64,000 nucleotides of DNA, taken from assembly GCF_900109465.1 (NCBI RefSeq), contig NZ_FOAZ01000013.1:167692-231691 (forward strand), in the 5' to 3' direction. The stretch is from Streptacidiphilus jiangxiensis. Its GTDB lineage: Bacteria > Actinomycetota > Actinomycetes > Streptomycetales > Streptomycetaceae. The notes under the pieces are model-generated. The model did no database searches. It was not told the origin of the DNA and saw nothing but the letters and a program-made list of their open reading frames with translations. Below are positions 24,401-32,656 of this stretch, piece after piece. Position 1 is the stretch's first letter, and each line of letters opens with the position of its first letter. A program made the translations under genes and the position numbers.

Positions 24401-25367
24401 CCTGCTGCCACACCGTCAGCAGGGTGGCCACCTGGCGCACCGGGGCCACGAAGGAGCCGAGGTAGGTGCTGAAGGCGAGGAAGGTGCCGAGCGAGATCTC
24501 GCCGTGCAGGGCCAGCCAGCCGCCCAGGGCGAGCACGGCGACCTGGCCGAGCGCCGGGACGGCCTGGAGGGCGGGGTTGTACCGGCTGGTGAGCCGGGCG
24601 ACGCGGACCCGGGAGGCGAACAGGCCGCGGGCCCGCTGTTCCAGCGCGGCCAGCTCGCGCTGCTCCTGCCCGAAGCCCTTGACGACCCGCACCCCCGCGA
24701 CGGCGGCCTCCACCACGGAGGCGACCTCGGCCGCCTCCTGCTGTGCGTGCCAGTTGGCGGGGAACAGGTCCTGGCGGGAGCGGACAGCGATCAGCCACAG
24801 CGCCGGCCCGACGACCAGGGCCACCAGCGTCAGGGGCAGCGACAACGTCGCCATCAGCACCACCGACACCACGAACATCAACGCGTTGCCGCACATGTTC
24901 GGCAGGAACTGCAACAGCATCTGGATGAGCGTCACGTCAGAGATGGCCCGGCTGACGACCTGCCCGGTGGGCAGCTCGTCCTGTCCTGGTCCGTCCAGGC
25001 GCAGCAGCGCGGCAAGGACGTCGTTGCGCAGGTCGTACTGCACGCCGAGCGACACCCGTCCGGAGCAGTACCGGCGCAGGAACCCGCCCGCGAAGCGCAC
25101 CGCGCCGAGTCCGAGAAGCAGCAGCACCCACGGCGTCAGGTGCGCGGTCGGCACGTCCACGCGGTCCACGACGTCACGCAGGACCATGGGCAGCGCGGCG
25201 GTCGCCACGGCCGCGACCAGGGCGGCGCCGTAGGTCCACGCCAGGTCGGCCCGGTGGCGCAGGCAGTATCCGGCCAGCCGGCGCGCCCACCCGGGTGTCC
25301 GTGACCCGGCCGTCTCCGGTGCCGGGTCGGCCGTCGGACCGGACGTCCTACAGGAAGGCTGGGTCAC
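21477..25367 (-). CDS. Fused full-length ABC exporter (TMD-NBD-TMD-NBD)
   Basis: 1296 aa from GTG 25367, which overlaps the stop of the upstream monooxygenase (GTGA). Two complete half-exporters in one chain. The first has a membrane domain at about residues 30-330 and an NBD with Walker A GAAGSGKS and signature LSGGQRQRIALARA. A linker of about 90 residues rich in Ala/Pro/Glu follows. The second membrane domain starts near residue 700, and its NBD has Walker A GTTGAGKS and signature LSAGQRQLLALARA (Ser-Ala-Gly in place of Ser-Gly-Gly). In most actinobacteria these halves are separate adjacent genes. Lipid/drug exporter type; substrate unknown. Its place in a sulfur operon suggests efflux of a by-product. 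Confidence 0.92.
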   Translation of the reverse strand: MTQPSCRTSGPTADPAPETAGSRTPGWARRLAGYCLRHRADLAWTYGAALVAAVATAALPMVLRDVVDRVDVPTAHLTPWVLLLLGLGAVRFAGGFLRRYCSGRVSLGVQYDLRNDVLAALLRLDGPGQDELPTGQVVSRAISDVTLIQMLLQFLPNMCGNALMFVVSVVLMATLSLPLTLVALVVGPALWLIAVRSRQDLFPANWHAQQEAAEVASVVEAAVAGVRVVKGFGQEQRELAALEQRARGLFASRVRVARLTSRYNPALQAVPALGQVAVLALGGWLALHGEISLGTFLAFSTYLGSFVAPVRQVATLLTVWQQARAGAERVLDIIDAPAGVTDPLVADRLPDGPPALEWDGVVFGHDPAAAPLLDGFTLRVEPGETLALVGAAGSGKSTAASLLPRFYDPRAGTVRVGGVDVRRIRPADLRAAIGFVFEEPHLLSDTIAANIAYGRPDASIEEIRRAARVAQADGFVTALPDGYATMVGEQGLTLSGGQRQRIALARAILRDPDVLVLDDATSAIDAQVEADIHAGLHQVARQRTTLIIAHRASTLELADRVAVLDGGWVVDVGTTAELQARSPLYRSLLSPDEQPGEIGVDEAAAAEAPRPRGITERLWSERASNADEARSAGDVGARVAAGYAQAAAGAGPGGLGHGAGLLGGAPPSPELLARLAALPAAQADPDVRPEQARAADPGFGLRSLVRPFRGPLLAGLALVGADALAQIAVPVLIRRGVDTGVVRHAQGTLLLIAAAAAGVVLLDWLVNVVQVRVTGRTGERLLYTLRVRTYAQLQRLGLDYYERELGGRIMTRMTTDVDALSGFLQTGLVTLVVSLLTIAGVLVALLAIDARLAAVVLVALPVLVGAAALFRSRSVPAYLEARERVSAVNAYFQENVALVRVTQAFGREARNQRDFARLAWAFRDARLRAQRLMATFFPFVEFLSTATTAAVLVVGAGQVRDGALSAGTLIAFLLYVDLFFSPIQQLAQVFDGYQQAVVGLGRLRALMRETIGTPTAARPLPVGELCGEIEFDRVSFAYRDGEHAVLDEVSLRVAPGQTVALVGTTGAGKSTIVKLVARFYDPTTGAVRIDGTDLRELDPAAYRHRLGVVPQDPHLLGATVRDAIAYGRPDATDAEVEAAARAVGAHEMVAGLPRGYLTEVGERGRGLSAGQRQLLALARAELVDPDILLLDEATASLDLAGERRVTAATAALTRRRTTLVVAHRLTTAARADRVVVLSGGRVVEAGPHEELLAAHGPYRRLWDAYRTAGDAGVDELAESGATRASGRRATPMEGSA

Positions 25368-26707
25368 GCGGACACACCGACGGTCGACGTGGTGGCGTAC
25401 TGGTTCACGGGACGCGGCAAGCCGTAGTGCTCGCGCAGAGTGGTGCCCTCGTAGTCGGTGCGGAACAGGCCGCGCTCGCGCAGGATCGGCAGCACCTTCG
25501 CGACGAACACCTCCAGCCCGGACGGCAGCACCGCGGGCATGACGTTGAACCCGTCGGCCGCGCCGTTCTCGAACCAGTGCTGGATCGTGTCGGCCACCTG
25601 GACGGGCGTGCCGGTGAAGGTGCGGTGGCCGCGGCCTCCGCCGAGGCGCCCGATGAGCTGCCGCACCGTCAGGTTCTCGCGCCGGGCGAGCTCGACGATC
25701 AGGGTGTAGCGGCTCTTGGAGCCCTCGACCTCGTCCTCGGTGGGGAGGTCCGCAGGCAGCTGCTCGTCGAAACGCAGCCGTTCCGGTTCCACCTTCAGCA
25801 GCGTGGCGAGCTGTTCGCGGGCGTACTCGGGCCGGATCAGCCGGTCCAGTTCGGCTTCGAGCTCCCGGGCTTCGGCCTCGGTGTCGCCGATCACCGGGAC
25901 GATGCCGGGAAGGATCTTGACGTGCTCGGGGTCGCGTCCGGCGGCGACGGCGCGGCGCTTGACGTCGGCGTAGAAGGCCTGGCCCTCGGCGAGGGTCGGC
26001 TGGGCGGTGAAGACCGCCTCCGCCCAGCGGGCGGCGAAGTCCTTGCCGCTCTCGGACGAGCCGGCCTGGACCAGCAGCGGGTAGCCCTGCGGGGAGCGGC
26101 GCACGTTCAGCGCCCCCTCGACGCTGAAGAACCGGCCCCGGTGCTCGGCCGGGCGCACGCGCTCCGCGAGAGCGTGCACGCCGGTGTCCTTGTCCGCCAC
26201 CAGAGCCTCGTCGGCCCAGCTGTCCCAGAGCTTGGTGGACACCTCCAGGAACTCCGCAGCCCGCTCGTAGCGGGTGCGGTGCAGCGGCTGGCCCTCCAGG
26301 CCGAAGTTGCGCGCCGCGGCGTCACCGGCGGTGGTGACGATGTTCCAGCCCGCGCGGCCGCCCGAGAGGTGGTCGAGCGACGCGAAGCGGCGGGCCAGGT
26401 TGTAGGGCTCGTTGTAGCTGGTCGAGGCGGTGGCGATGAGGCCGATGCGGGTGGTGCCGGCGGCGAGGGCCGCGAGCAGCACCGTCGGCTCCAGCTTGCC
26501 GGACGGGCGCCGGCCCGGGTCGCCCCAGAGCGAGGGGCTGTCGGCCAGGAAGACCGAGTCGAACTTCGCGTCCTCGGCGATGCGGGCGAGCCGCTGGTGG
26601 AAGCCCAGGTCCAGGTCGGCGGTCGGGTCTGACTCCGGCAGCCGCCAGGAGGCCTCGTGGTGCCCGGTGTCGTGGATGAACAGGTTGAAGTGGAGCTGCT
26701 TGGGCAT
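25364..26707 (-). CDS. FMNH2-dependent LLM monooxygenase, NtaA/SnaA/DszA family
   Basis: 447 aa. Family hallmarks: LHFNLFIHDTGHHEASWR, DSVFLADSPSLW, IGLIATASTSYNEPYNLARRFASLDHLSGGRAGWNIVTT, NFGLEGQPLHRTRYERAAEF, GYPLLVQAGSSESGKDFAARWAEAVFTAQ and DGFNVMPAVLPSGLEVFV. These class C two-component flavin monooxygenases cleave C-S or C-N bonds (dibenzothiophene sulfone, nitrilotriacetate, pristinamycin IIA). Here it would use reduced flavin from the reductase encoded 48 bp upstream. Confidence 0.92.
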   Translation of the reverse strand: MPKQLHFNLFIHDTGHHEASWRLPESDPTADLDLGFHQRLARIAEDAKFDSVFLADSPSLWGDPGRRPSGKLEPTVLLAALAAGTTRIGLIATASTSYNEPYNLARRFASLDHLSGGRAGWNIVTTAGDAAARNFGLEGQPLHRTRYERAAEFLEVSTKLWDSWADEALVADKDTGVHALAERVRPAEHRGRFFSVEGALNVRRSPQGYPLLVQAGSSESGKDFAARWAEAVFTAQPTLAEGQAFYADVKRRAVAAGRDPEHVKILPGIVPVIGDTEAEARELEAELDRLIRPEYAREQLATLLKVEPERLRFDEQLPADLPTEDEVEGSKSRYTLIVELARRENLTVRQLIGRLGGGRGHRTFTGTPVQVADTIQHWFENGAADGFNVMPAVLPSGLEVFVAKVLPILRERGLFRTDYEGTTLREHYGLPRPVNQYATTSTVGVSA

Positions 26708-26755
26708 GCGGGGTCCCTCTGGGGTGTCGTGGGCGTCGTACGCGTCCCGGGGTGG

Positions 26756-27262
26756 TCAGGGCGTGGGGCGCGTGGCGGCGGGGTCGAGCGATCGGAAGGT
26801 GCTCGCGTGGAAGACGAGGGGGTCAACGGCCGGGTCGGCGCGCAGGTCGTGGACTCGGAGCACGAGGATGTCGTGGTCCCCGGCCCGCACCTCCTGCTCG
26901 ACCGAGCAGTCGAACCAGGCACTCGCGCCGTCCAGCAGCACGGCGCCGTCCGGGGTCGCCCGCCACGCGACGCCGGTGAACCGGTCCTCGGCGGGACCGG
27001 CGAGGCGCCGGCACAGGGGCCCGTGGTCGGAGGCGAGCACGCTGATGCCCAGACGTTCGGCCCGGCGCAGGGCGGGCCAGGTGCTGGAGCTGTGTGCCAT
27101 GCACACCGACACCAGCGGCGGTGTGAGGGACACGGTCGTGAAGGAGCTGGCGGCCATGCCGACCGGCCGTCCCCCGACGACGGCGGCGACGGCCGTGACG
27201 CCCGTGGGGAACGCGCCGTAGACGGCGCGCAGGGATGTGGTGTCGTGCAGGAGCGCCGTCAT
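26756..27262 (-). CDS. Flavin reductase (HpaC-like)
   Basis: 168 aa, overlapping the stop of the SsuD-like gene (ATGA). FMN-binding split-barrel fold: YGAFPTGVTAVAA, GMAASSFTTVSLTPPLVSVCM and FTGVAWRATPDGAVLLDGASAWFDCSV. It supplies FMNH2 to the two LLM monooxygenases of the operon, as SsuE does for SsuD in alkanesulfonate desulfonation. Confidence 0.9.
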   Translation of the reverse strand: MTALLHDTTSLRAVYGAFPTGVTAVAAVVGGRPVGMAASSFTTVSLTPPLVSVCMAHSSSTWPALRRAERLGISVLASDHGPLCRRLAGPAEDRFTGVAWRATPDGAVLLDGASAWFDCSVEQEVRAGDHDILVLRVHDLRADPAVDPLVFHASTFRSLDPAATRPTP

Positions 27263-28368
27263 GCGGGAACCTCCATGGGCGTGGTCGAGCGGCTGGAGGT
27301 CGGGGCGTTCTGTCTCAGCAGGGGGAGCAGCTGGTCGCCGACGCGGGCGATCTCCTGCTTGTAGGGCGTGTCGGACAGCACGAAGTGCGAGACCCCGAGC
27401 GCGCGATAGCGGTCCAGGGCGTCGGCGACGTCCTGCGCGGAGCCGACCAGCCAGGTGGTGCCGGCTCCCCCGCCCCCGTACCGGCCCGGCGCGGTGTAGA
27501 GGCAGCTGTCCAGCACCTCACCGCGTGCGGCCAGATCGAGCAGGCGGCGCTGGCCGACCGCCGTCCGGCGCTGGGGTGCCTCCGGGTCGTGAGCGCCCTG
27601 CTGCGCCATCGCGGCGATCTTCTCCTCGGCGGCGCGCCACGCCTCCTCGGTCGTGTCCCGCACCAGGGTGGTCACCCGGAGCCCGAACTCCAGGGGTGCG
27701 TGGCGGCGTTCGACGCTTTCGCTGAGCGAACGCAGCCGCTCGATCCGCTCGGCGACGCCGTCGAGTGGCTCCCCCCAGAACAGTTGGACGTCGGCCTCCC
27801 GCGCGGCGACCTGCTCGGCGGCCGCGCTCGCACCGCCGAAGTACAGCCGCGGATGCAGCCCCTCCTCGGTTCCCCACGGCCGGGGCCGGACGGTGGAGTC
27901 GTCCAGCCGGTAGTGCTCGCCGTGGAAGGTCACCTGCTCCTCGCTCCACAGGCGCCGCACCAGGCGCAGGAACTCCAGGGTCCGGTCGTAGCGGCGGGAC
28001 TGGTCGAACTCGCCGTCGCCGTAGGAGGCGGGGTTGTCCAGTCCGCTGACGACGTTGACCAGGACCCGGCCCCGGCTGAGCTGGTCGAGCGTGGCGGCGG
28101 CCGAGGCGAAGTTGGCCGGGTGCCAGTAGCCGGGCCGGATCGCGATCAGCGGCTTGAAGGACGTGGTGCGGGCCGCGAGGGCCGCCGCGACGGTGAAGGT
28201 GTCGGGTCGGCCCCAGCCGGTGCCCAACAACGCTCCGGACCAGCCGTGGTCCTCGACCGCCTGGGCGAGTTCGGTCGAGTGGTCGAGGGTTCCCCAGCCG
28301 TCGTGCGTGTCGTCGCCGCGGTGCCCGGGTTCGACGGTGTTCGGGATGTACCAGAGGTACTCGCCCAC
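27259..28368 (-). CDS. Alkanesulfonate monooxygenase-like LLM enzyme (SsuD-type)
   Basis: 369 aa from GTG 28368 (GGGAGG 6 nt upstream, 1 nt after the ABC gene stop). WYIPNTVEPGH at the N-terminus, PLIAIRPGYWHPANFASAAATLDQLSRGRVLVNVVSG, YDRTLEFLRLVRRLW and LYFGGASAAAEQVAAREADVQLFWGE are SsuD-family features. It would oxidise a sulfonate to an aldehyde and sulfite using reduced flavin. Confidence 0.9.
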   Translation of the reverse strand: MGEYLWYIPNTVEPGHRGDDTHDGWGTLDHSTELAQAVEDHGWSGALLGTGWGRPDTFTVAAALAARTTSFKPLIAIRPGYWHPANFASAAATLDQLSRGRVLVNVVSGLDNPASYGDGEFDQSRRYDRTLEFLRLVRRLWSEEQVTFHGEHYRLDDSTVRPRPWGTEEGLHPRLYFGGASAAAEQVAAREADVQLFWGEPLDGVAERIERLRSLSESVERRHAPLEFGLRVTTLVRDTTEEAWRAAEEKIAAMAQQGAHDPEAPQRRTAVGQRRLLDLAARGEVLDSCLYTAPGRYGGGGAGTTWLVGSAQDVADALDRYRALGVSHFVLSDTPYKQEIARVGDQLLPLLRQNAPTSSRSTTPMEVPA

Positions 28369-28369
28369 C

Positions 28370-29167
28370 TCAGTCCTCCCCTCGGTGCCCCGTGGCCCCG
28401 GCCGGCACGGCGGCCGTCGGCTCACCGTCGGGGCGCACCCCGAGCGCGGCCAGCAATCGCTCGCGGTACTCGCCGAGCTGCGGGTCCCGGTAGGACCGGG
28501 GGTGGGGCAGGTCGATGGTCAGGTCGACGGCGATCCTGCCGTGTTCGAGCACGAGGACGCGGTCCGCGAGCGCGGCGGCCTCGTCGACGTCGTGGGTGAC
28601 CAGGAGCACGGACGGGTGGTGGCGCTGCCACAGTTCGCGCAGCAGGGTGTGCATGCGGATCCGGGTCAGCGCGTCCAGCGCCCCGAACGGTTCGTCGGCG
28701 AGCAGGAGTTCGGGTTCGCGGACCAGGGAGCGGGCCAGCGCCGCGCGCTGCTGTTCGCCTCCGGAGAGCTGACCGGGCCAGGCGGTCTCGCGTCCGGCGA
28801 GGCCGACCTCGGCGAGCGCGGCCCGGCCCCGCTCGGCCGCGTCACGACCGTCGGCGTCCCGCTTGCCGACGCCGAGCAGGACGTTGTCCAGCACGCGGCG
28901 CCAGGGCAGCAGCCGGGAGTCCTGGAAGACCACCGACACCCGTTCCGGGGTGGACAGTTCGCCACTTCCAGCGGTGTCGTGGTCCAGGCCGGCGATGGCC
29001 CGCAACAGGGTGCTCTTGCCCGAACCCGAGTGGCCAAGGAGGGCAACGAACTGGCCGGGCGGGATGTCGAGGTCGACGCCGTCCAGCACGGTGCGCGGGC
29101 CGAACGAGCGGGTCAGACCGGTGAGTCGGACGGCGGGCTGAGTCAGCTGCTGAGCGATCGGCGCCAT
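28370..29167 (-). CDS. Sulfonate/taurine-type ABC importer ATPase (SsuB-like)
   Basis: 265 aa; AGGAGG 9 nt before the ATG, start inside the permease gene (25-nt overlap). Walker A GHSGSGKST, VVFQDSRLLPWRRVLDNVLLG (typical of the SsuB/TauB/NrtD group), signature LSGGEQQRAALARSLVREPELLLADEPFGALDALTR and switch His in VTHDVDEAAALADR. Works with the permease and binding protein directly upstream. Confidence 0.93.
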   Translation of the reverse strand: MAPIAQQLTQPAVRLTGLTRSFGPRTVLDGVDLDIPPGQFVALLGHSGSGKSTLLRAIAGLDHDTAGSGELSTPERVSVVFQDSRLLPWRRVLDNVLLGVGKRDADGRDAAERGRAALAEVGLAGRETAWPGQLSGGEQQRAALARSLVREPELLLADEPFGALDALTRIRMHTLLRELWQRHHPSVLLVTHDVDEAAALADRVLVLEHGRIAVDLTIDLPHPRSYRDPQLGEYRERLLAALGVRPDGEPTAAVPAGATGHRGED

Positions 29168-30021
29168 GCCAGGACCCTCCTTTCCAGGAGACGGACGGCG
29201 GAGTCGGAGGCGAAGCCGAAGACTCCGTAGATGAGCAGTCCGAGGACGATGACGTCGGTCTGGCCGTAGTTCTGGGCCTGGAACATCATGTAGCCGAGGC
29301 CATTGGTGGCGTTGATCTGCTCCAGGACCACCAGGGAGAGCCAGGAGCCGGTGACGGCCAGGCGCAGTCCGACGAAGAAGCCGGGCAGCGCGCCGGGGAT
29401 GACGACCTGCCGGACGAACTGCCAGCGGCTGAGCCGGAGCACCTCCGCCAGTTCGACGTAGCGGGAGTCGATGCCCGCCAGTGCAGCGTGCAGGTTCAGG
29501 TAGACGGGGATGTAGACGACGATCGCGATGATGACGACCTTGAAGGTCTCGCCGATGCCCAGCCAGAGGATGAACAGCGGGATCAGGCCAAGGGTCGGCA
29601 CGGCGCGGTTGACCTGCACGGTGCCGTCGATCAGCGCCTCACCGATCCGGCTCAGCCCGGCGGCCAGCGCCAGCAGCACACCGGCCACCAGGCCGATGGC
29701 GAAGCCCTGCGTGGCACGCCACAGCGAGGTACCGAGGTCGGTGCGCAGCGTGCCGGCGGTCCACAGATGCCACCCGGTGTGCAACACCGTCCAGGGTGCG
29801 GGCAGGATCCGTGGGTCCAGCAGCCCGGCCGCGCTGGCCCCGGCCCAGACGGCCAGCAGGAGCAGCGGGCCGAGCAGCCGGGCGTAAGGGCGGCGGCGGC
29901 CCGGCGCCAGCCTGCGGACGCGGGGGCGGCCGGTCGTCGTCACCCGCGGGACCGGCACCGGGCTGGTCGCCACGGGCCGCTCGGGCGCTGTCACCAGGAC
30001 GGTGGATACATGGTCGGCCAT
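29143..30021 (-). CDS. Sulfonate-type ABC importer permease (SsuC-like)
   Basis: 292 aa from ATG 30021 (GGAG 7 nt upstream), 2 nt after the binding-protein stop. About six transmembrane helices after a 40-residue cytoplasmic N-terminus. The coupling EAA loop ELAEVLRLSRWQFVRQVVIPGALPGFFVGLRLAVTGSW is present, and NATNGLGYMMFQAQ is the typical SsuC/TauC segment. Confidence 0.92.
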   Translation of the reverse strand: MADHVSTVLVTAPERPVATSPVPVPRVTTTGRPRVRRLAPGRRRPYARLLGPLLLLAVWAGASAAGLLDPRILPAPWTVLHTGWHLWTAGTLRTDLGTSLWRATQGFAIGLVAGVLLALAAGLSRIGEALIDGTVQVNRAVPTLGLIPLFILWLGIGETFKVVIIAIVVYIPVYLNLHAALAGIDSRYVELAEVLRLSRWQFVRQVVIPGALPGFFVGLRLAVTGSWLSLVVLEQINATNGLGYMMFQAQNYGQTDVIVLGLLIYGVFGFASDSAVRLLERRVLAWRRSLSS

Positions 30022-30023
30022 GG

Positions 30024-31091
30024 TCAGCTCCGGTACTGGGCGGGAACGGCGGCCGCCGCGAGGTGCTCGAAGCGGCGGTCGAACAGGGTCTCGGCCTTGA
30101 AGGACTTCACGAAACCGCCCTCGGCGAGCAGGTCGATCGTCTGCTGCTCCCAGGCGATCGCCTCGTCCCAACTCGAAGGAAGCAAAGGCTTGTTGCTGAG
30201 CGCGGTCACCTGCTGGGCCTGGGTGAGGCTGATGTTCTGGGTCTTGACGTAGAACTCCTGGTCCCAGACGGCCGGGTTCTCGTAGACCCAGACCAGGCCC
30301 TTGGCCCAGATCGGGATGAACGCCGCGATCGCCGCCGCCTTGTCGGCATCGGCCAGCACGTCGGCCGGAGCCCACAGCAGGTTGAGGAGGTCCACGACGT
30401 CGGTGGTGATGGTGTGCGCGCCGTCGGCGGCGTACTTGTTGAGGTAGGCGGGCGCCTGCGAGATGGCGAGCGGCGCGATGTCCACCTGGCCGGCCTCCAG
30501 CGCGGTGAGGAACTGGTTGCTGGTCAGCGGCACGAGCTGCACGTCCGAGTCCTTCAGCCCGGCCTCGTGCAGCGCACGCAGCAGGACGACGCCCTGCGCC
30601 TGCCCCTGGGAGAACGCCAGCTTCTTGCCGGCGAACTGCGCGACCGACGAGATGTCACTGTGGGGCTTGGTGGCGAACAGGTAGGACGGCTTGCGGGTCA
30701 GGTCGAGTGCCACGATCCGGGCGTCGTAGCCCTGGAAGTGGGCCTGGATCGGCGGGATGCCCGCGTTGTTGGCCAGGTCGAGGGAGTTGGCACGGAAGGC
30801 GTTGATCACGTCCGGGCCCGCGCCGATGTTCGGCCAGGACGAGACCGTGAACGGGATCTGCTTGATCAGGCCGGAGAGCTGGAGTTGGAGCTGCTGGGCG
30901 CCGAGCGAGGAGGCGATGCTCAGGCTGGTGCCGGAGGGCACCTTCGTGGGCAGCGCGGCGCTGCTCGACAGAGCGGGCCCGCTGGCGGCGGCGCTGGTGC
31001 AGGCGCTGAGGCCGAGCGCTGCACCGGCGCCGAGCATGGTCTGCAGGAACAGTCTTCGGTTCGGGGCGGAGAGGCCCTGGGGTGCGGACAC
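30024..31091 (-). CDS. Tat-type lipoprotein substrate-binding protein for sulfonate ABC importer
   Basis: 355 aa from GTG 31091 (GGAAGG upstream). The N-terminus carries NRRLFLQ (Tat motif) and the lipobox LSAC with the lipidated Cys at about residue 29. The mature part is an SsuA/TauA-like periplasmic-binding fold (PDVINAFRANSLDLANNAGIPP, KKLAFSQGQAQGVVLLRALHEAGL, TALEAGQVDIAPLA). First gene of the importer, 114 bp after the TauD-like gene. Confidence 0.9.
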   Translation of the reverse strand: MSAPQGLSAPNRRLFLQTMLGAGAALGLSACTSAAASGPALSSSAALPTKVPSGTSLSIASSLGAQQLQLQLSGLIKQIPFTVSSWPNIGAGPDVINAFRANSLDLANNAGIPPIQAHFQGYDARIVALDLTRKPSYLFATKPHSDISSVAQFAGKKLAFSQGQAQGVVLLRALHEAGLKDSDVQLVPLTSNQFLTALEAGQVDIAPLAISQAPAYLNKYAADGAHTITTDVVDLLNLLWAPADVLADADKAAAIAAFIPIWAKGLVWVYENPAVWDQEFYVKTQNISLTQAQQVTALSNKPLLPSSWDEAIAWEQQTIDLLAEGGFVKSFKAETLFDRRFEHLAAAAVPAQYRS

Positions 31092-31205
31092 GGATGTGCT
31101 CTTCCTTCCGGTCGGTTGCGCGGTGCGGTGTCGGTGGGCGTGGGAGCCCGGTGCCGGCCGGGTCGGTCGGCACGGCACCGGGGTGGAATCGGCCGTGCGG
31201 CTGCG

Positions 31206-32156
31206 TCAGGACGCGACGGCGACGCGGTGGTCGGCGGTGAAGGGGCGCCCGGCGAGCAGCTCGGACTCGCGTCCGTCCGGGCCGAGGGGGACCTCGCCGA
31301 TCAGGGTGACCCGGTGCAGGCGGCGCTCGACGTCGAGGTGCTCCAGATCGCGCGGGGCCAGGTGGGCGGTGGCGCGGTTGTCCCAGAAGGCGACGTGTCC
31401 GGCCTCCCAGCGGAAGCGCACCGTGTACTCGGGCCGGGTGATCTCGGCGTAGAGCAGGTCCAGGATGCGCTTGCTCTCGGCCGCCGTGACGTCGACGATG
31501 TGGCTGGTGAAGACAGGGTTCACGAACAGCGCGCGCTCCCCTGTCTCGGGGTGGACCCGCACCACGGGGTGGACGGCCACCAGCAGGTTGTCGTTGATCC
31601 GGCGGGCGTAGTCGCTGTCCCCCTCCGGCTGGCGACCGCCGCCGTAGCGGTGCTCGGCGCGCAGGGTGTCCACGAAGGCGCGGACCGGCGCGGACAGGCC
31701 CTCGTAGGCGGCGACGAGGTTGGTCCACTGGGTGTCGCCGCCGACCTCGGGGACGATCTCGGCCCGCAGGATGGACCCGGAGGGCGGATTCACGGCGGCG
31801 GTGACGTCGGTGTGCCAGCCGTCGGTGTAGCTGTACTGGCGCTTGCGGTACTCGTCGCGGAAGTCCTTGCCGTAGCGCTCCTCGAAGCGGCGCGGGTCGA
31901 CGGTGAAGATCTCCGGGTGGTCCGCAGGCGGCGCGTCGTCGTGCGGGTGGGCGTAGGTGAGCTCGCCGAACTGGCGGGCGAAGGCGATCTGGGCGGCGTG
32001 GTCAAGGGTCTGGCCGCGGAAGAAGACCACCTTGTGCCGGTGGAGCGCCTGCTTGACGGTGTCGACGGCCTCGGCGGACAACGACTGGGCGAGGTCGACG
32101 CCGTCGATGTCGGCACCGATGTGACCGGCGACCGGACGGACGGTGGGCGTGCTCAT
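31206..32156 (-). CDS. TauD-like alpha-ketoglutarate/Fe(II) dioxygenase
   Basis: 316 aa from ATG 32156 (AAGGGA 8 nt upstream). TauD/TfdA family: VAGHIGADIDGVDLAQSL, HKVVFFRGQTLDHAAQIAFARQFG, Fe ligands His and Asp in GWHTDVTA, FVNPVFTSHIVD, distal ligand His in FWDNRATAHLA, and the 2OG Arg near RLHRVTLIG. It would hydroxylate the carbon next to a sulfonate or sulfate ester and release sulfite or sulfate. First structural gene of the minus-strand operon, 318 nt after a leader ORF. Confidence 0.92.
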   Translation of the reverse strand: MSTPTVRPVAGHIGADIDGVDLAQSLSAEAVDTVKQALHRHKVVFFRGQTLDHAAQIAFARQFGELTYAHPHDDAPPADHPEIFTVDPRRFEERYGKDFRDEYRKRQYSYTDGWHTDVTAAVNPPSGSILRAEIVPEVGGDTQWTNLVAAYEGLSAPVRAFVDTLRAEHRYGGGRQPEGDSDYARRINDNLLVAVHPVVRVHPETGERALFVNPVFTSHIVDVTAAESKRILDLLYAEITRPEYTVRFRWEAGHVAFWDNRATAHLAPRDLEHLDVERRLHRVTLIGEVPLGPDGRESELLAGRPFTADHRVAVAS

Positions 32157-32202
32157 GGGGAGGTCCCTTCGGTGATGGACGGTGTGCGGGGTCGGCGGCC
32201 CG

Positions 32203-32239
32203 GTGCCGTGGCATGGCACGGCATGGCATGGCACGGCAC
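32203..32239 (-). promoter_or_regulatory. Hairpin built of GGCAC/GGCAT repeats in front of tauD-like gene
   Basis: GTGCCGTGGCATG and CATGGCACGGCAC pair over 13 bp with one mismatch, 11-nt loop, 47 bp upstream of the tauD-like start. The surrounding 32,200-32,300 is a degenerate repeat of GGCACGGCAT-like units. A candidate attenuator stem downstream of the leader ORF. Confidence 0.55.
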
Positions 32240-32430
32240 GCCGGTGCAGTGGCACGGTGGAGCGCACTGGCACGGCAGCCCCACGGGACACGGCAGTGCC
32301 GGGGCACAGCGAAGAGGTGCCGTGGCGCTACTCCGGGGCAGACAGGCCCGGCGTACGCGGGGCTCGCACAGGTGGCAGACGCCACCCCGGCGTCACTGCG
32401 GTGAGGACGGGAGCGGACGCGCGGCTGTCA

Positions 32431-32446
32431 GCGCCGCGCGCGGCGC
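32431..32446. promoter_or_regulatory. Perfect 16-bp palindrome after the leader ORF
   Basis: GCGCCGCG/CGCGGCGC, 29 nt after the leader stop codon on the minus strand. Could be part of an attenuation fold. Confidence 0.45.
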
Positions 32447-32474
32447 AGGCGGGAGGGCGTCCGTGACAGGCCGG

Positions 32475-32579
32475 TCAGCAGACGCGACAGCGCAGGCCGG
32501 CGAAGTGGTGCGCGCGGAAGGCGTTCACGGTGAGCCGCTGTGCGGCGTCCCGGATCGTGGCCTTGTGCTGCGCTTCCAT
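32475..32579 (-). CDS. Cysteine-ended leader peptide of the tauD/ssu operon
   Basis: 34-codon ORF from ATG 32579 ending ...GLRCRVC-stop, so two Cys codons are among the last four. An internal GTG (codon 18) would give a 17-aa version. Short leader peptides ending in Arg/Cys-rich tails precede sulfur and cysteine operons in many actinobacteria and, where studied in mycobacteria, act as cysteine-responsive attenuators. It lies 77 bp after the ROK stop and 318 bp before the tauD-like gene, in a stretch with stable hairpins. Expression is not proven from sequence. Confidence 0.65.
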   Translation of the reverse strand: MEAQHKATIRDAAQRLTVNAFRAHHFAGLRCRVC

Positions 32580-32656
32580 GCCCGCAGTCTGTCGCTCGGA
32601 AGGCCGCCGGGACAACGGTTTCTGGCGGCGTGGAAGAAACTCCGCGCGGATGTGCC

